Source: JAZUCT01 sp045639255
Lineage (GTDB): Bacteria > Bacillota > Clostridia > Christensenellales > UBA1242
Length of the DNA: 30,557 nucleotides
Assembly (NCBI GenBank): GCA_045639255.1
Contig: JAZUCT010000056.1
Location: forward strand, 1 to 30,557
Reading direction: 5' to 3'
The position numbers and the translations under genes are program-made. This document shows positions 20,052 through 28,151 of this stretch, piece after piece. How positions within the stretch are numbered: position 1 is the stretch's first letter; the number at the start of each line of letters is the position of its first letter. The notes under the pieces are model-generated. The model saw nothing but the letters and a program-made list of their open reading frames with translations. It had not been told where the DNA came from and searched no databases.

Positions 20052-22587
20052 AATCGTTATATTCAAAGCAAGAAGAAACATTAAACAGTTTTTTTACTTC
20101 TTTTCCTTTTGATGTTCTGTTTTCTTTTGCAATTGATTTAAAGTTTATTGCAAAATTTTCTTCACTGTTTGAAAGAATAAGTTGTTTTTGGTTGTTTTCA
20201 ACATTTGCATAAACAACGCTTGAAGTGCTGTCTAAACTTATTCCCTTAACACCTTTTCTGTAACGGCTTAATAAATCGAATTCACTCATTGAAACTTTTT
20301 TAACATTTGCTTTACTACTTGCAATAACAAGGTTATCTGTTGGTTGGCATAAACCAGCATAAACAACAAAACAATCTTCGTTAAGGTTAACACCTTTAAC
20401 ACCAGAACTTACCCTGCCTGTTGAAGGAACTTCATCTTTGCCTGCATTAAGCACCATACCATCGCTTGTTACAAACACAAGTGTTGTGTTTCGCCTATCA
20501 CGCATAACACTTATAAGTTCATCGCCCTCTTTAAGTTTTATTGCTTGGAACGATGTTTTTTGCAAGTTATATTCAAGGAAATCTGTTATTTTAACAAGAC
20601 CTTGTTTTGTGAAGAACACAAGCGAACCTGCATATTCTTCGTCAGGTTGAACAACACCAATTATTTTTTCGTTAATGTTGTTAAGTTTAACGAGTTCACT
20701 TAAATGAGTGCCTTTATCACGCCATTTGCAATCTGGAATGTTTTTAACATCAATGCGATAACAATAACCAAAATTTGTGAAAACAAGAATATTTTTATCG
20801 TTAAGCATTAACTCGCAATAACGATTTGCTTCGTTTGAAGTTGAAGATAAACTCCATTCCCTTGTTGCAAGTGAATAACTTTTTTGGGTTACTCTTTTTA
20901 ATGTGCTTGCGTAACTTGCTGTAACATATTCTTCGGTTATAACAGTTTCAATTGGTTTATCTGAAATTGAAATATCATCGATTGAATTAACAATTTTTGT
21001 TTTTCTTTCTTCGCCAAACTGTTTTTTTATTGCTGTTAGTTCAGTTTTAATTAAATTATATTGTTCAGTTTTTGAACCAATAAGTTTTGTTAAGCGTTTA
21101 ATTTTTTCGTCCAATTCAGCAATTTCTTTTTCAAGTTTTTCAACTTCCAAGTTTGTAAGCCTTGATATTTTCATATCAAGAATTGCTTGTGCTTGACGCT
21201 CGCTTAAATTAAATCTTGCCCTTAATTTTGCCCTTGCTTCTGTTACACTTGGTGATTTTTTAACAATTTTAATAACTTCATCTATGTTTTTTATTGCCAC
21301 AATTAAACCTTGCAAAATATGCATTCTGTCTTTTGCTTCGTCTAACTCAAATTTTGCCCTTCTTAATATAACTTCCCTTTGATAGTTCACATAATATCTT
21401 ATTATATCAATTAAGCCAAGTTGCATAGGTTTGCCTTCGGCAATAACAACCATGTTTATGCCAAAAGTGCATTGAAGGTTTGTGTTTTTATATAAAATTT
21501 CAAGTATTTCAGGAATGTTTGCATCTTTTTTAAGTTTTAAAACTGCCCTTGTTCCAGTTCTGTCACTTTCATCACGAATGGTGGCAATTGAACTTAGAAC
21601 ACCCTTATATTTTTCTTCTTTAAGTTTGTTAATGCTTTCAAGAAGTTGTGCTTTATTTGTTTGATAAGGAAATTCTGTTATAACAATATTTTTGCGTTCA
21701 CCTTCATCTTCAATGGTTAAATTGGCACGCATTATAACTTTGCCTTTTCCTGTTTCGTATGCTTTTTTAAGTTCATCGCCAATAACCAAATATGCACCTG
21801 TTGGAAAATCTGGGCCTTTAATTATTTTCATTAAAGCATCAAGTTTAATTTTTGGATTATCGATATATGCAATAACACCATTTATTGTTTCAGTTAAGTT
21901 ATGTGGTGGAATGTTTGTTGCAAGCCCAACCGCAATTCCGTTTGTTCCATTAACAAGCAAATTTGGAAATCTGCCTGGCAAAGTTACAGGTTCTTTTGTG
22001 GTATCGTCATAGTTCAAACACCAATTAACTGTGTTTTTATCAAGGTCCTTTAAAAGTTCCATTGCAAGTGGGCTTAATTTTGCTTCGGTGTAACGCATTG
22101 CTGCTGCTGGATCGCCATCGACTGAACCAAAGTTTCCGTGACCACTTACAAGGCAACCACGCATATTAAAATCTTGTGCCATACGAACCATGGCATCGTA
22201 AATGCTGGAATCGCCATGTGGATGATATTTACCCATGCAATCACCCACAATTCTTGCGCTTTTTTTGAATTCTTTATCTGGTGTTATTCCAAGTTCAAGC
22301 ATGGAATAAAGAATTCTGCGTTGAACGGGTTTCAAGCCATCTTCAACTCTTGGCAATGCCCTTTCTAAGATAACATGTTCAGAATATGGAATCATGCTTT
22401 GGTGCAAAACATCATCAATGTTCATATTCATTAATCCATCAATTATTTCTGGTTCAACAATTTTACGAACATTTTTCCTTTCAACTGGTTCTTCAATGGA
22501 GGTTTCACTTCGAGCATTAACAACTTCTTCAGGTTCATCAGAGCCTATTGCACCAGTTATGTTTTCAAATTCATCATCAAAACTCAT
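20050..22587 (-). CDS. parC: Type IIA DNA topoisomerase subunit A (topoisomerase IV-like, ParC)
   Basis: 845-residue breakage-reunion subunit that cuts and rejoins DNA with the ParE-type subunit encoded just upstream. The winged-helix domain has GKYHPHGDSSIYD (119-131, the quinolone-contact region, with the wild-type-like Ser and Asp) and catalytic Y166 in AAAMRYTEAKLS. Coiled-coil and tower regions and a six-blade beta-pinwheel C-terminus follow. The GyrA box (QRRGGRG-like) that allows gyrase supercoiling is not visible in the first blade (TLKRVTQKSYSLATREWSL), so topoisomerase IV is more likely than gyrase. About 45-50 acidic residues precede the usual N-terminus (MSFDDEFENI..DEPEEVV). AGGGGGATAA is the ribosome site. 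Paralogue choice is moderate; the enzyme class is certain. Confidence 0.9.
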   Translation of the reverse strand: MSFDDEFENITGAIGSDEPEEVVNARSETSIEEPVERKNVRKIVEPEIIDGLMNMNIDDVLHQSMIPYSEHVILERALPRVEDGLKPVQRRILYSMLELGITPDKEFKKSARIVGDCMGKYHPHGDSSIYDAMVRMAQDFNMRGCLVSGHGNFGSVDGDPAAAMRYTEAKLSPLAMELLKDLDKNTVNWCLNYDDTTKEPVTLPGRFPNLLVNGTNGIAVGLATNIPPHNLTETINGVIAYIDNPKIKLDALMKIIKGPDFPTGAYLVIGDELKKAYETGKGKVIMRANLTIEDEGERKNIVITEFPYQTNKAQLLESINKLKEEKYKGVLSSIATIRDESDRTGTRAVLKLKKDANIPEILEILYKNTNLQCTFGINMVVIAEGKPMQLGLIDIIRYYVNYQREVILRRAKFELDEAKDRMHILQGLIVAIKNIDEVIKIVKKSPSVTEARAKLRARFNLSERQAQAILDMKISRLTNLEVEKLEKEIAELDEKIKRLTKLIGSKTEQYNLIKTELTAIKKQFGEERKTKIVNSIDDISISDKPIETVITEEYVTASYASTLKRVTQKSYSLATREWSLSSTSNEANRYCELMLNDKNILVFTNFGYCYRIDVKNIPDCKWRDKGTHLSELVKLNNINEKIIGVVQPDEEYAGSLVFFTKQGLVKITDFLEYNLQKTSFQAIKLKEGDELISVMRDRRNTTLVFVTSDGMVLNAGKDEVPSTGRVSSGVKGVNLNEDCFVVYAGLCQPTDNLVIASSKANVKKVSMSEFDLLSRYRKGVKGISLDSTSSVVYANVENNQKQLILSNSEENFAINFKSIAKENRTSKGKEVKKLFNVSSCFEYND

Positions 22588-22594
22588 TTATAAG

Positions 22595-24550
22595 TTATCC
22601 CCCTAGTTTTTCAAATCTATCTTGTTTATTAAAATTGCAATTTGATAAAATATATTCTTTTCTTGCATCAATGCTGTCGCCCATAAGCGTGGTTATCATT
22701 TTTTCTGCTTCAACAGTATCGTCTATATTAACTTTCATAAGCACCCTTTGTTTTGGGTCCATTGTTGTTTCCCAAAGTTGTTCAGGATCCATTTCACCAA
22801 GACCTTTATATCGTTGAATTTGATAACCTTTTCCAACTTCCTTTATTGCTGCATCAAGTTCTGCATCGGAATAAACATATTTTTTAACACCTTTTTTATG
22901 AACCATATATAGTGGTGGCATGCCAATATAAACATGACCATTTGTTATAAGTTCACGCATATAGCGATAGAAGAATGTTAGCAAAATTGCCCTGATATGT
23001 GCACCATCTTGGTCAGCATCGGAAAGAATTATTACCTTATGATATTTCAATGTGTTAAGGTTAAAATCATCAAGAATTCCTGTGTTTAGTGCTGAAATTA
23101 AACTGCGAATTTCATCATTTGCAAGCACTTGTTCTAACCTTTTCTTTTCAGCATTTAAAGGTTTACCTTTAAGCGGAAGTATTGCTTGCGTTTTTCTGTC
23201 TCTGGCAGATTTAGCACTGCCACCCGCAGAATCACCCTCAACAATAAATAATTCATTAAGTTCTGCTTTATTTCCTGTGCATGAAGCAAGTTTTCCAACA
23301 AGGTTTGAAACATCAATGCTGTTTTTACTTCTTGCAAGGTCTTTTGCCCTTTTAATTGCTTCCCTTTCTTTTTGAGATTCAACCGCTTTTTTCATTATTG
23401 CTGTAAAAGTGGCGTTTAAATCGTTTCTTAGTGTTAGTTTATTAAGTTCAGAATATACAACACTTTCAACTTCCGGTTTGGCTTCCGGATTGCCAAGTTT
23501 TGCTTTTGTTTGACCTTCAAATTGAACAGTTTTAAGTTTTATTGAAAGCACTGCAACCAAACCTTTTGTGAAATCTTCACCCAAAAAGTTTGAATCTTTT
23601 TCTTTTAATATGTTATGACTTCTTGCATATTCATTAAGAATTCTGGTTAATGCACTTTTCATGCCTGTTTCATGTGTTCCACCTTCACTGGTTGGAATGT
23701 TGTTAACAAAAGAAAATATGTTTGCAGTATAATCGTCGGTATATACCAAACTCATTTGAACTTTAACAACATCGGTTGAGCCTTCGATATAAAGAGGTTT
23801 ATTGAAAAGTGGTTTTTTGTTTTGTGTTATATAATTAACAAAATCAACAAGGCCCCCTTCATAGTGGAAAACTTGGTTATATAAATCGCTATCTTTATTT
23901 TGCCTTTCATCAATAAGTGTTAACTTAACACCTTTGTTTAAAAAAGCAATATCCCTTAACCTTGCAGTTATTGTTGAATTATCGAATTGAAGGTTTCCAA
24001 AAACTCGTTTATCTGGCAAGAACCTTACATATGTGCCTGTTTCTTTGCTGGAACCAATTTCTTTAAGTTTCATCATTGGTTTTCCGCTGTGAATTTTGCC
24101 TTTGCTATCTGCAATGCTGGCAAATTCCATATAATATTGTTTTCCGCCACGATTAACTGTTACATTAAGCCATTCACTTAATGCATTTGTTACAGAAGCA
24201 CCTACACCATGTAAACCGCCAGAGAAACTATAATTTGAATTGTTAAATTTACCACCTGCATGAAGTTGAGTATAAACAACTTCAACACCGCTTACTTTAA
24301 GTGTTGGGTGAATATCAACTGGAATTCCCCTTCCATTATCGCGAACAGATGCACTGCCATCTTTATGCAATGTTACAATTATGCTGTTACCAAAACCATT
24401 TGTGGCTTCGTCCATTGCGTTATCCAAAATTTCCCACAATAAGTGGTGAAAACCATTTGCACCTGTGGTTCCAATATACATTCCGGGCCTTAAACGAACT
24501 GCATCAAGCCCTTCAAGAACAACTATATCCTTACTTTCATATCCTGCCAT
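22595..24550 (-). CDS. parE: Type IIA DNA topoisomerase subunit B (topoisomerase IV-like, ParE)
   Basis: 651-residue ATPase subunit. GHKL ATP site: E40 and N44 in LLWEILDNAMDEA, DNGRGIP (71-77), GGLHGVGASVTNA (111-123) and a QTKAKLG loop (347-353). The TOPRIM domain has EGDSAGG (438-444) and DADQDG (511-516), which bind the Mg ions used in DNA cleavage. The C-terminus YKGLGEMDPEQLWETTMDP completes the TOPRIM/tail region. It ends 7 bp before the A subunit gene, so the two form an operon. KGKPLNAEKKRLEQVLANDE resembles clostridial ParE, but a GyrB label cannot be excluded. AAGGGAGAAG precedes the ATG. Confidence 0.92.
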   Translation of the reverse strand: MAGYESKDIVVLEGLDAVRLRPGMYIGTTGANGFHHLLWEILDNAMDEATNGFGNSIIVTLHKDGSASVRDNGRGIPVDIHPTLKVSGVEVVYTQLHAGGKFNNSNYSFSGGLHGVGASVTNALSEWLNVTVNRGGKQYYMEFASIADSKGKIHSGKPMMKLKEIGSSKETGTYVRFLPDKRVFGNLQFDNSTITARLRDIAFLNKGVKLTLIDERQNKDSDLYNQVFHYEGGLVDFVNYITQNKKPLFNKPLYIEGSTDVVKVQMSLVYTDDYTANIFSFVNNIPTSEGGTHETGMKSALTRILNEYARSHNILKEKDSNFLGEDFTKGLVAVLSIKLKTVQFEGQTKAKLGNPEAKPEVESVVYSELNKLTLRNDLNATFTAIMKKAVESQKEREAIKRAKDLARSKNSIDVSNLVGKLASCTGNKAELNELFIVEGDSAGGSAKSARDRKTQAILPLKGKPLNAEKKRLEQVLANDEIRSLISALNTGILDDFNLNTLKYHKVIILSDADQDGAHIRAILLTFFYRYMRELITNGHVYIGMPPLYMVHKKGVKKYVYSDAELDAAIKEVGKGYQIQRYKGLGEMDPEQLWETTMDPKQRVLMKVNIDDTVEAEKMITTLMGDSIDARKEYILSNCNFNKQDRFEKLGG

Positions 24551-24609
24551 TAAACTTCTCCCTTTATTATATAAACAACAAAAAATACTGCGAAATTACT
24601 TTCATTTTT

Positions 24610-24618
24610 ATTATAACA
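24610..24618 (-). promoter_or_regulatory. Extended -10 promoter of parE-parC
   Basis: Minus strand TGTTATAAT, with a perfect -10 (24610-24615) and no clear -35. A second TATAAT (24568-24573) with a weak -35 TTCGCA could serve instead, closer to the gene. Confidence 0.5.
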
Positions 24619-24688
24619 TAAAAATTTTAACTTTTAAACACTTTTTTAAAACTTTGATTTATTTATTATAAAAAAGAATTAAATTTTA

Positions 24689-24707
24689 AACTTATATTCA
24701 ATAAGTT
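24689..24707. repeat. 7-bp inverted repeat beside the nrdR terminator
   Basis: AACTTAT / ATTCA / ATAAGTT. It lies between the nrdR terminator and the parE promoter and has no T-tract, so it is not an obvious terminator itself. The remainder of 24551-24775 holds only promoter-like and terminator sequences. Confidence 0.4.
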
Positions 24708-24710
24708 AAC

Positions 24711-24741
24711 AAAAAAATAACTGAAATCTTTATCAGTTATT
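24711..24741 (-). terminator. Terminator of nrdR
   Basis: AATAACTGA / AATCTTTA / TCAGTTATT (24716-24741), followed on the minus strand by seven T. It lies about 35 bp after the nrdR stop. Confidence 0.85.
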
Positions 24742-24775
24742 TTTGTTTAACAAAATTTATAAAATAATAATATAA

Positions 24776-25240
24776 CTATTTTGAAGAGTTTTTTGATTTA
24801 AAATCGTTAAGCAGTTCAACAAAATTTGTTATGTCGGTGAATTGCCTATAAACCGAAGCAAATCGAACATATGCAACTTCATCTAACTTTTTAAGGCGTT
24901 CCATAACCATTTCACCAATTTTAACAGAGTTAATTTCGGTGTATGAAATGTTATATACTTCTTTTTCAATATCATCAATTAATGCTTCAATTTGGTTGGC
25001 TGAAATTTGCCTTTTATCACAGGCTTTAACAATTCCATCTTTTATTTTTTCACGATTGAATGTTTGCCTTGAACCATCTTTTTTAACAACAAGAAGTGGG
25101 GTTGTTTCAACCCTTTCATAAGTGGTGAATCGCTTTCCACATTGCAAACATTCCCTTCTTCTGCGAATGGTGTTATCGTATGGTGTGAAGCGAGAATCGG
25201 TAACTTTGCTATCTGTATAGCCACAATATAAACATCTCAT
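24776..25240 (-). CDS. nrdR: Transcriptional repressor NrdR
   Basis: 154-residue repressor of ribonucleotide reductase genes, responding to dATP/ATP. Zinc ribbon with C3, C6, C31, C34 (MRCLYCGY and ECLQCGKRF), then an ATP-cone domain from about residue 49 (LVVKKDGSRQTFNREKIKDG, VAYVRFASVYRQF). Length and sequence are standard. No NrdR-box pair was found in the window, so targets lie elsewhere. It sits beside ylmC/sigG, as in many Clostridia, but on the opposite strand. Confidence 0.96.
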   Translation of the reverse strand: MRCLYCGYTDSKVTDSRFTPYDNTIRRRRECLQCGKRFTTYERVETTPLLVVKKDGSRQTFNREKIKDGIVKACDKRQISANQIEALIDDIEKEVYNISYTEINSVKIGEMVMERLKKLDEVAYVRFASVYRQFTDITNFVELLNDFKSKNSSK

Positions 25241-25261
25241 AAATAATCCTGCCTATTAATA

Positions 25262-25290
25262 ATAATACTAAAAAGCAAGAAAAATGTAAA
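25262..25290 (-). promoter_or_regulatory. Promoter of nrdR
   Basis: Minus strand -35 TTTACA (25285-25290), 17-bp spacer, -10 TATTAT (25262-25267). The leader is about 15 nt and contains AGGA. Confidence 0.7.
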
Positions 25291-25328
25291 ATAATTTAAG
25301 ATAAATAAATTATAAAGGAGAATTTGCC

Positions 25329-25601
25329 TTGGAAGAAACATTTTGTGATTTACGCACCAAAGAAGTTATTAATGTTTCAAATGGCAAAAGTTTAGGGTTT
25401 ATTATTGACCTTGTTTTTGATGTTAAAACTTCAAAAATTTTAGGTTTTATTGTGCCAAATAAAAATGGTATTTTTAATATTTTTTCAAAAAATAATGAAA
25501 CTTTTATTCCGTATAATTGCATTTGTAAAATTGGTGTTGATGTTGTGCTTGTTAATTTTGAAAACACAACTCAGTGTGCAAATAAACTTTCTTTTAATTG
25601 A
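25329..25601 (+). CDS. ylmC: YlmC/YmxH family PRC-barrel protein
   Basis: 90-residue PRC-barrel protein found near sigG in spore-formers; molecular role unknown. The motif is typical: FCDLRTKEVINVSNGKSLGF, IIDLVFDVKTSKILGFIVP. The start is a TTG at 25329 with AAAGGAG 8 nt upstream. No ATG is available in the right place. It lies just before sigG on the same strand, with 57 bp between. Confidence 0.88.
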   Translation: MEETFCDLRTKEVINVSNGKSLGFIIDLVFDVKTSKILGFIVPNKNGIFNIFSKNNETFIPYNCICKIGVDVVLVNFENTTQCANKLSFN

Positions 25602-25604
25602 AAT

Positions 25605-25633
25605 GAATAATTTTAATTATTGTTGGAGATAAT
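25605..25633 (+). promoter_or_regulatory. Sigma-F-like promoter of sigG
   Basis: GAATA (25605-25609), 15 bp, then GGAGATAAT (25625-25633). The latter fits the sigma-F -10 pattern GGnnAnAnT at every fixed position; the -35 differs from GyATA at one base. sigG is transcribed by sigma-F in the forespore of B. subtilis. +1 would be about 25640. Confidence 0.6.
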
Positions 25634-25658
25634 ATCACCATGTAACAAGGTGGTGAAT

Positions 25659-26432
25659 ATGAGAAAAGTTGAAATTTGCGGACTTAACACTGCAACTTTA
25701 CCTAAGCCAAGCAATAAAGAAATTGATGAAATGTTAAGAAATTTAAAAAACGGACAACTTAATATGCGCGAAACACTTATTTACAATAATATGCGACTTG
25801 TTTTAAGTGTTGTGCAACGATTTATGAACAAAAAATGCAACATTGATGATGTTTTTCAGGTTGGTTGCATTGGGCTTATGAAAGCAATTGATAATTTTGA
25901 TGTAACACTTAATGTTCAATTTTCAACATATGCTGTGCCAATGATTGTTGGCGAAATTAAGCGATATTTCAGGGATAACATTGGTTTCAGAATTACAAGA
26001 AGTATGCGGGATACTGCTTATAAAATTTTGCAATTTAAGGAAGGTTTTGAGAAAGAATTTAAGCGAGAAGCCACAACATCTGAAATTTCAAAAGCACTTG
26101 ATATTCCTGAATATGAAGTTAATTGCGTTCAATGTTCAACCCTTGAACCAGTTTCACTTTATGAACCAGTTTATAACGATGGAAACGAAACTGTAAGGGT
26201 TCTGGATCAAATTGGTGACAGCAAAAACACAAGTGATAACTGGCTGGAAAATATTTCATTGGTTGAAGCATTAAAAAAACTTAATGGCCGTGAAAAACAA
26301 ATATTGCTTATGAGATATTATTATGGCAAAACTCAAACAGAAATTTCACAAGAAGTTGGAATTTCACAAGCACAAGTTTCAAGGCTTGAAAAAAATGCAA
26401 TTGCATATATGAAAAAGAAAATTAGTTATTAA
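25659..26432 (+). CDS. sigG: Forespore sigma factor SigG
   Basis: 257-residue late forespore-specific RNA polymerase sigma factor. Starts MRKVEICGLNT, the conserved SigG N-terminus, placed by the AAGGTGGTGA ribosome site; the frame is open further upstream to a TTG at 25620, which lacks support. Region 2 reads NMRLVLSVVQRF, IDDVFQVGCIGLMKAIDNFD, FSTYAVPMIVGEIKRYFRD. Region 3 reads FRITRSMRDTAYKILQF. Region 4 carries the helix-turn-helix TQTEISQEVGISQAQVSRLE. It converges on sigE, whereas in most relatives the two point the same way. Confidence 0.95.
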   Translation: MRKVEICGLNTATLPKPSNKEIDEMLRNLKNGQLNMRETLIYNNMRLVLSVVQRFMNKKCNIDDVFQVGCIGLMKAIDNFDVTLNVQFSTYAVPMIVGEIKRYFRDNIGFRITRSMRDTAYKILQFKEGFEKEFKREATTSEISKALDIPEYEVNCVQCSTLEPVSLYEPVYNDGNETVRVLDQIGDSKNTSDNWLENISLVEALKKLNGREKQILLMRYYYGKTQTEISQEVGISQAQVSRLEKNAIAYMKKKISY

Positions 26433-26434
26433 AA

Positions 26435-26460
26435 AAAACTTGCTTATTGCAAGTTTTTTT
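26435..26460. terminator. Bidirectional terminator between sigG and sigE
   Basis: AAAACTTGC / TTATT / GCAAGTTTT with A/T tracts on both sides. It starts 3 bp after the sigG stop and 27 bp beyond the sigE stop. Confidence 0.9.
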
Positions 26461-26486
26461 ATTATTTTCGCTTTTAAATTTATTAT

Positions 26487-27218
26487 TTAACCTAACTTTT
26501 GAACTTCCTTTTTTAAGCGCGAATAAATTTTCTTTTCAAGCCTTGAAATGTAAGATTGTGATATGCCTAACATATCGGCAACTTCTTTTTGGGTTTTTTC
26601 TTCTTGCCCATCTAGGCCAAAACGCATTTGCATTATTTCTTTTTCGCGTTCGTTTAATTTTGAAATTGCACTTTGAACCATGCTTTTTTCACTTTTTAAA
26701 TCAAGCGATGTTGCAACAATATCCGTTTCGGTGGCAAGAACATCTGACAAACTTAATTCGTTGCCATCATAATCTATGTTAAGCGGTTCATCAAGCGACA
26801 TTTCCAGTTTAAACTTGTTATTTTTACGCAGATACATTAAGATTTCATTTTCAATGCACCGACTGGCATATGTTGCAAGTTTAATGTTTTTATCGTTTTT
26901 AAAACTGTTTATTGCTTTTATAAGCCCAATTGCACCAACAGAAATAAGGTCATCAACATCATAACCCGTGCTTTCAAATTTTTTGGCAATATAAACAACC
27001 AATCTTATGTTGTGTTCAACAAGTTTCTGCTTTGCAAATTCTGCATTATCGCTTGAAAGCATATCCAAATATTCTTTTTCATCTTCATTTGAAAGTGCAA
27101 GCGGTAAGCAATCGTTTTCGCAAACAAAGCAAATAACATTTTCAATAATTTCAAAATCACAAATTGAAATTAATTTTTTAAAACATTCTTTAATTTTTAT
27201 TAATATATTTTTTTTCAT
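26487..27218 (-). CDS. sigE: Mother-cell sigma factor precursor pro-SigE
   Basis: 243 residues. The amphipathic N-terminal pro-sequence (MKKNILIKIKECFKKLISIC) holds the protein at the membrane until SpoIIGA cleaves it. Mature SigE follows, with NIRLVVYIAKKFESTGYDVD, DLISVGAIGLIKAINSF and LATYASRCIENEILMYLRK (region 2) and MQMRFGL, TQKEVADMLGISQSYISRLE (region 4). The cleavage region seems to be near ICFVCENDCLP. Its ATG lies 10 bp after spoIIGA, with AAAGGGGAAGG before it, so the two form one operon. Confidence 0.96.
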   Translation of the reverse strand: MKKNILIKIKECFKKLISICDFEIIENVICFVCENDCLPLALSNEDEKEYLDMLSSDNAEFAKQKLVEHNIRLVVYIAKKFESTGYDVDDLISVGAIGLIKAINSFKNDKNIKLATYASRCIENEILMYLRKNNKFKLEMSLDEPLNIDYDGNELSLSDVLATETDIVATSLDLKSEKSMVQSAISKLNEREKEIMQMRFGLDGQEEKTQKEVADMLGISQSYISRLEKKIYSRLKKEVQKLG

Positions 27219-27228
27219 ACCTTCCCCT

Positions 27229-28065
27229 TTATATTAAAAATGAATTAAGCAGAATTGAATAACTTTCGCTGTTTGAAATTTCTTTTAAACTTATGCCTAT
27301 ATAAGAATTTGAAAAATCAATGAAATTATTGCCAATTTTTATTTCAAGTTTTGTTGGTTTAAAAATTAACATGGAACCTTGTCCGCTTACGGTGCTATAT
27401 TTTATGTAAGAACTTTCTGGCAATAGAACTTTATTTTGTTGAAGAAGCGAAACAATGTTTAAACTTTTTTCAAATTGTATTGCCAGATTTAATGGAATTA
27501 TTGAAATTGGTAAATTGTTGTGTTTAATGTTATTTCCGCTATCTAAGAAACCAGTTATGTTTTTTGTTGTTTTGTTTATGGTTAAGTTAACATTATAGCA
27601 ATATTGATGCATATGCCTTTTGGCATAAAACATTTTAAGCAATTTGTTAAGGGTTAAATAATAAACCAATGCAGATAACAAAACAAACCCCACAATTAAA
27701 TTGCTTGTTAAATAATTGTTTAATTGCAAATTTTGACCTGCAAAACCAAGAATTGCATAACAAACACCACCCATAAGAAAAGTGTTAAACATAAAAACAA
27801 TAAAACTTGAAATTAATTGTTTAACTTTTTTAGGTTTGCACAAAATTGCAGATAAAACCATGCCAATTAACAATTTTATTAAAAAATAAATTGTGTTATT
27901 TAATTTAATAAATGCACTTATTAAGCTTATAAAAACACTTAATATAATTGTTAACACAAAACGAACATTGTTTTTTTTAATTTTTAGGCATTTAAGTGTT
28001 AAGGAACAAATAATTAATGAAGTTATTATATTAACAAAAATTGCATCTTCAACATAAATTTCCAT
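27229..28065 (-). CDS. spoIIGA: Pro-SigE processing aspartic protease SpoIIGA
   Basis: 278-residue membrane protease that activates pro-SigE at the onset of mother-cell gene expression. The N-terminal half has five to six hydrophobic segments (about 7-26, 36-52, 58-76, 85-108, 120-140). The C-terminal half is the retroviral-protease-like domain with catalytic D175 in GFLDSGNNI, and YSTVSGQGSMLIFKP further on. The family is cut to essentials but complete. The ATG has no Shine-Dalgarno and only a few nt of predicted leader. It stands between ftsZ and sigE, the usual place. Confidence 0.93.
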   Translation of the reverse strand: MEIYVEDAIFVNIITSLIICSLTLKCLKIKKNNVRFVLTIILSVFISLISAFIKLNNTIYFLIKLLIGMVLSAILCKPKKVKQLISSFIVFMFNTFLMGGVCYAILGFAGQNLQLNNYLTSNLIVGFVLLSALVYYLTLNKLLKMFYAKRHMHQYCYNVNLTINKTTKNITGFLDSGNNIKHNNLPISIIPLNLAIQFEKSLNIVSLLQQNKVLLPESSYIKYSTVSGQGSMLIFKPTKLEIKIGNNFIDFSNSYIGISLKEISNSESYSILLNSFLI

Positions 28066-28075
28066 AACTATTAAA

Positions 28076-28103
28076 AGTATAAAAAAACACGGTTTTTTTT
28101 CAA
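28076..28103 (-). promoter_or_regulatory. Promoter of spoIIGA overlapping the ftsZ terminator
   Basis: Minus strand -35 TTGAAA (28098-28103), 16-bp spacer, -10 TATACT (28076-28081). The -35 covers the terminator loop and its junctions. +1 near 28069 gives a leader of about 4 nt. No convincing Spo0A box was found. Confidence 0.5.
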
Positions 28104-28111
28104 ACCGTGTT
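28081..28111 (-). terminator. Terminator of ftsZ
   Basis: Minus strand AACACGGTTT / loop / AAACCGTGTT, a 10-bp stem (28102-28111 with 28086-28095) followed by a T-run. It is about 40 bp after the ftsZ stop. Confidence 0.9.
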
Positions 28112-28151
28112 TTTGTTTAATTTTTGCTTTTTATATAATAATTTGAAGAAA

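Noticed and set aside
25620..25658. Longer SigG reading from a TTG at 25620
   Set aside because: It would cover the sigma-F-like promoter, has no ribosome site, and the conserved SigG N-terminus begins at 25659.
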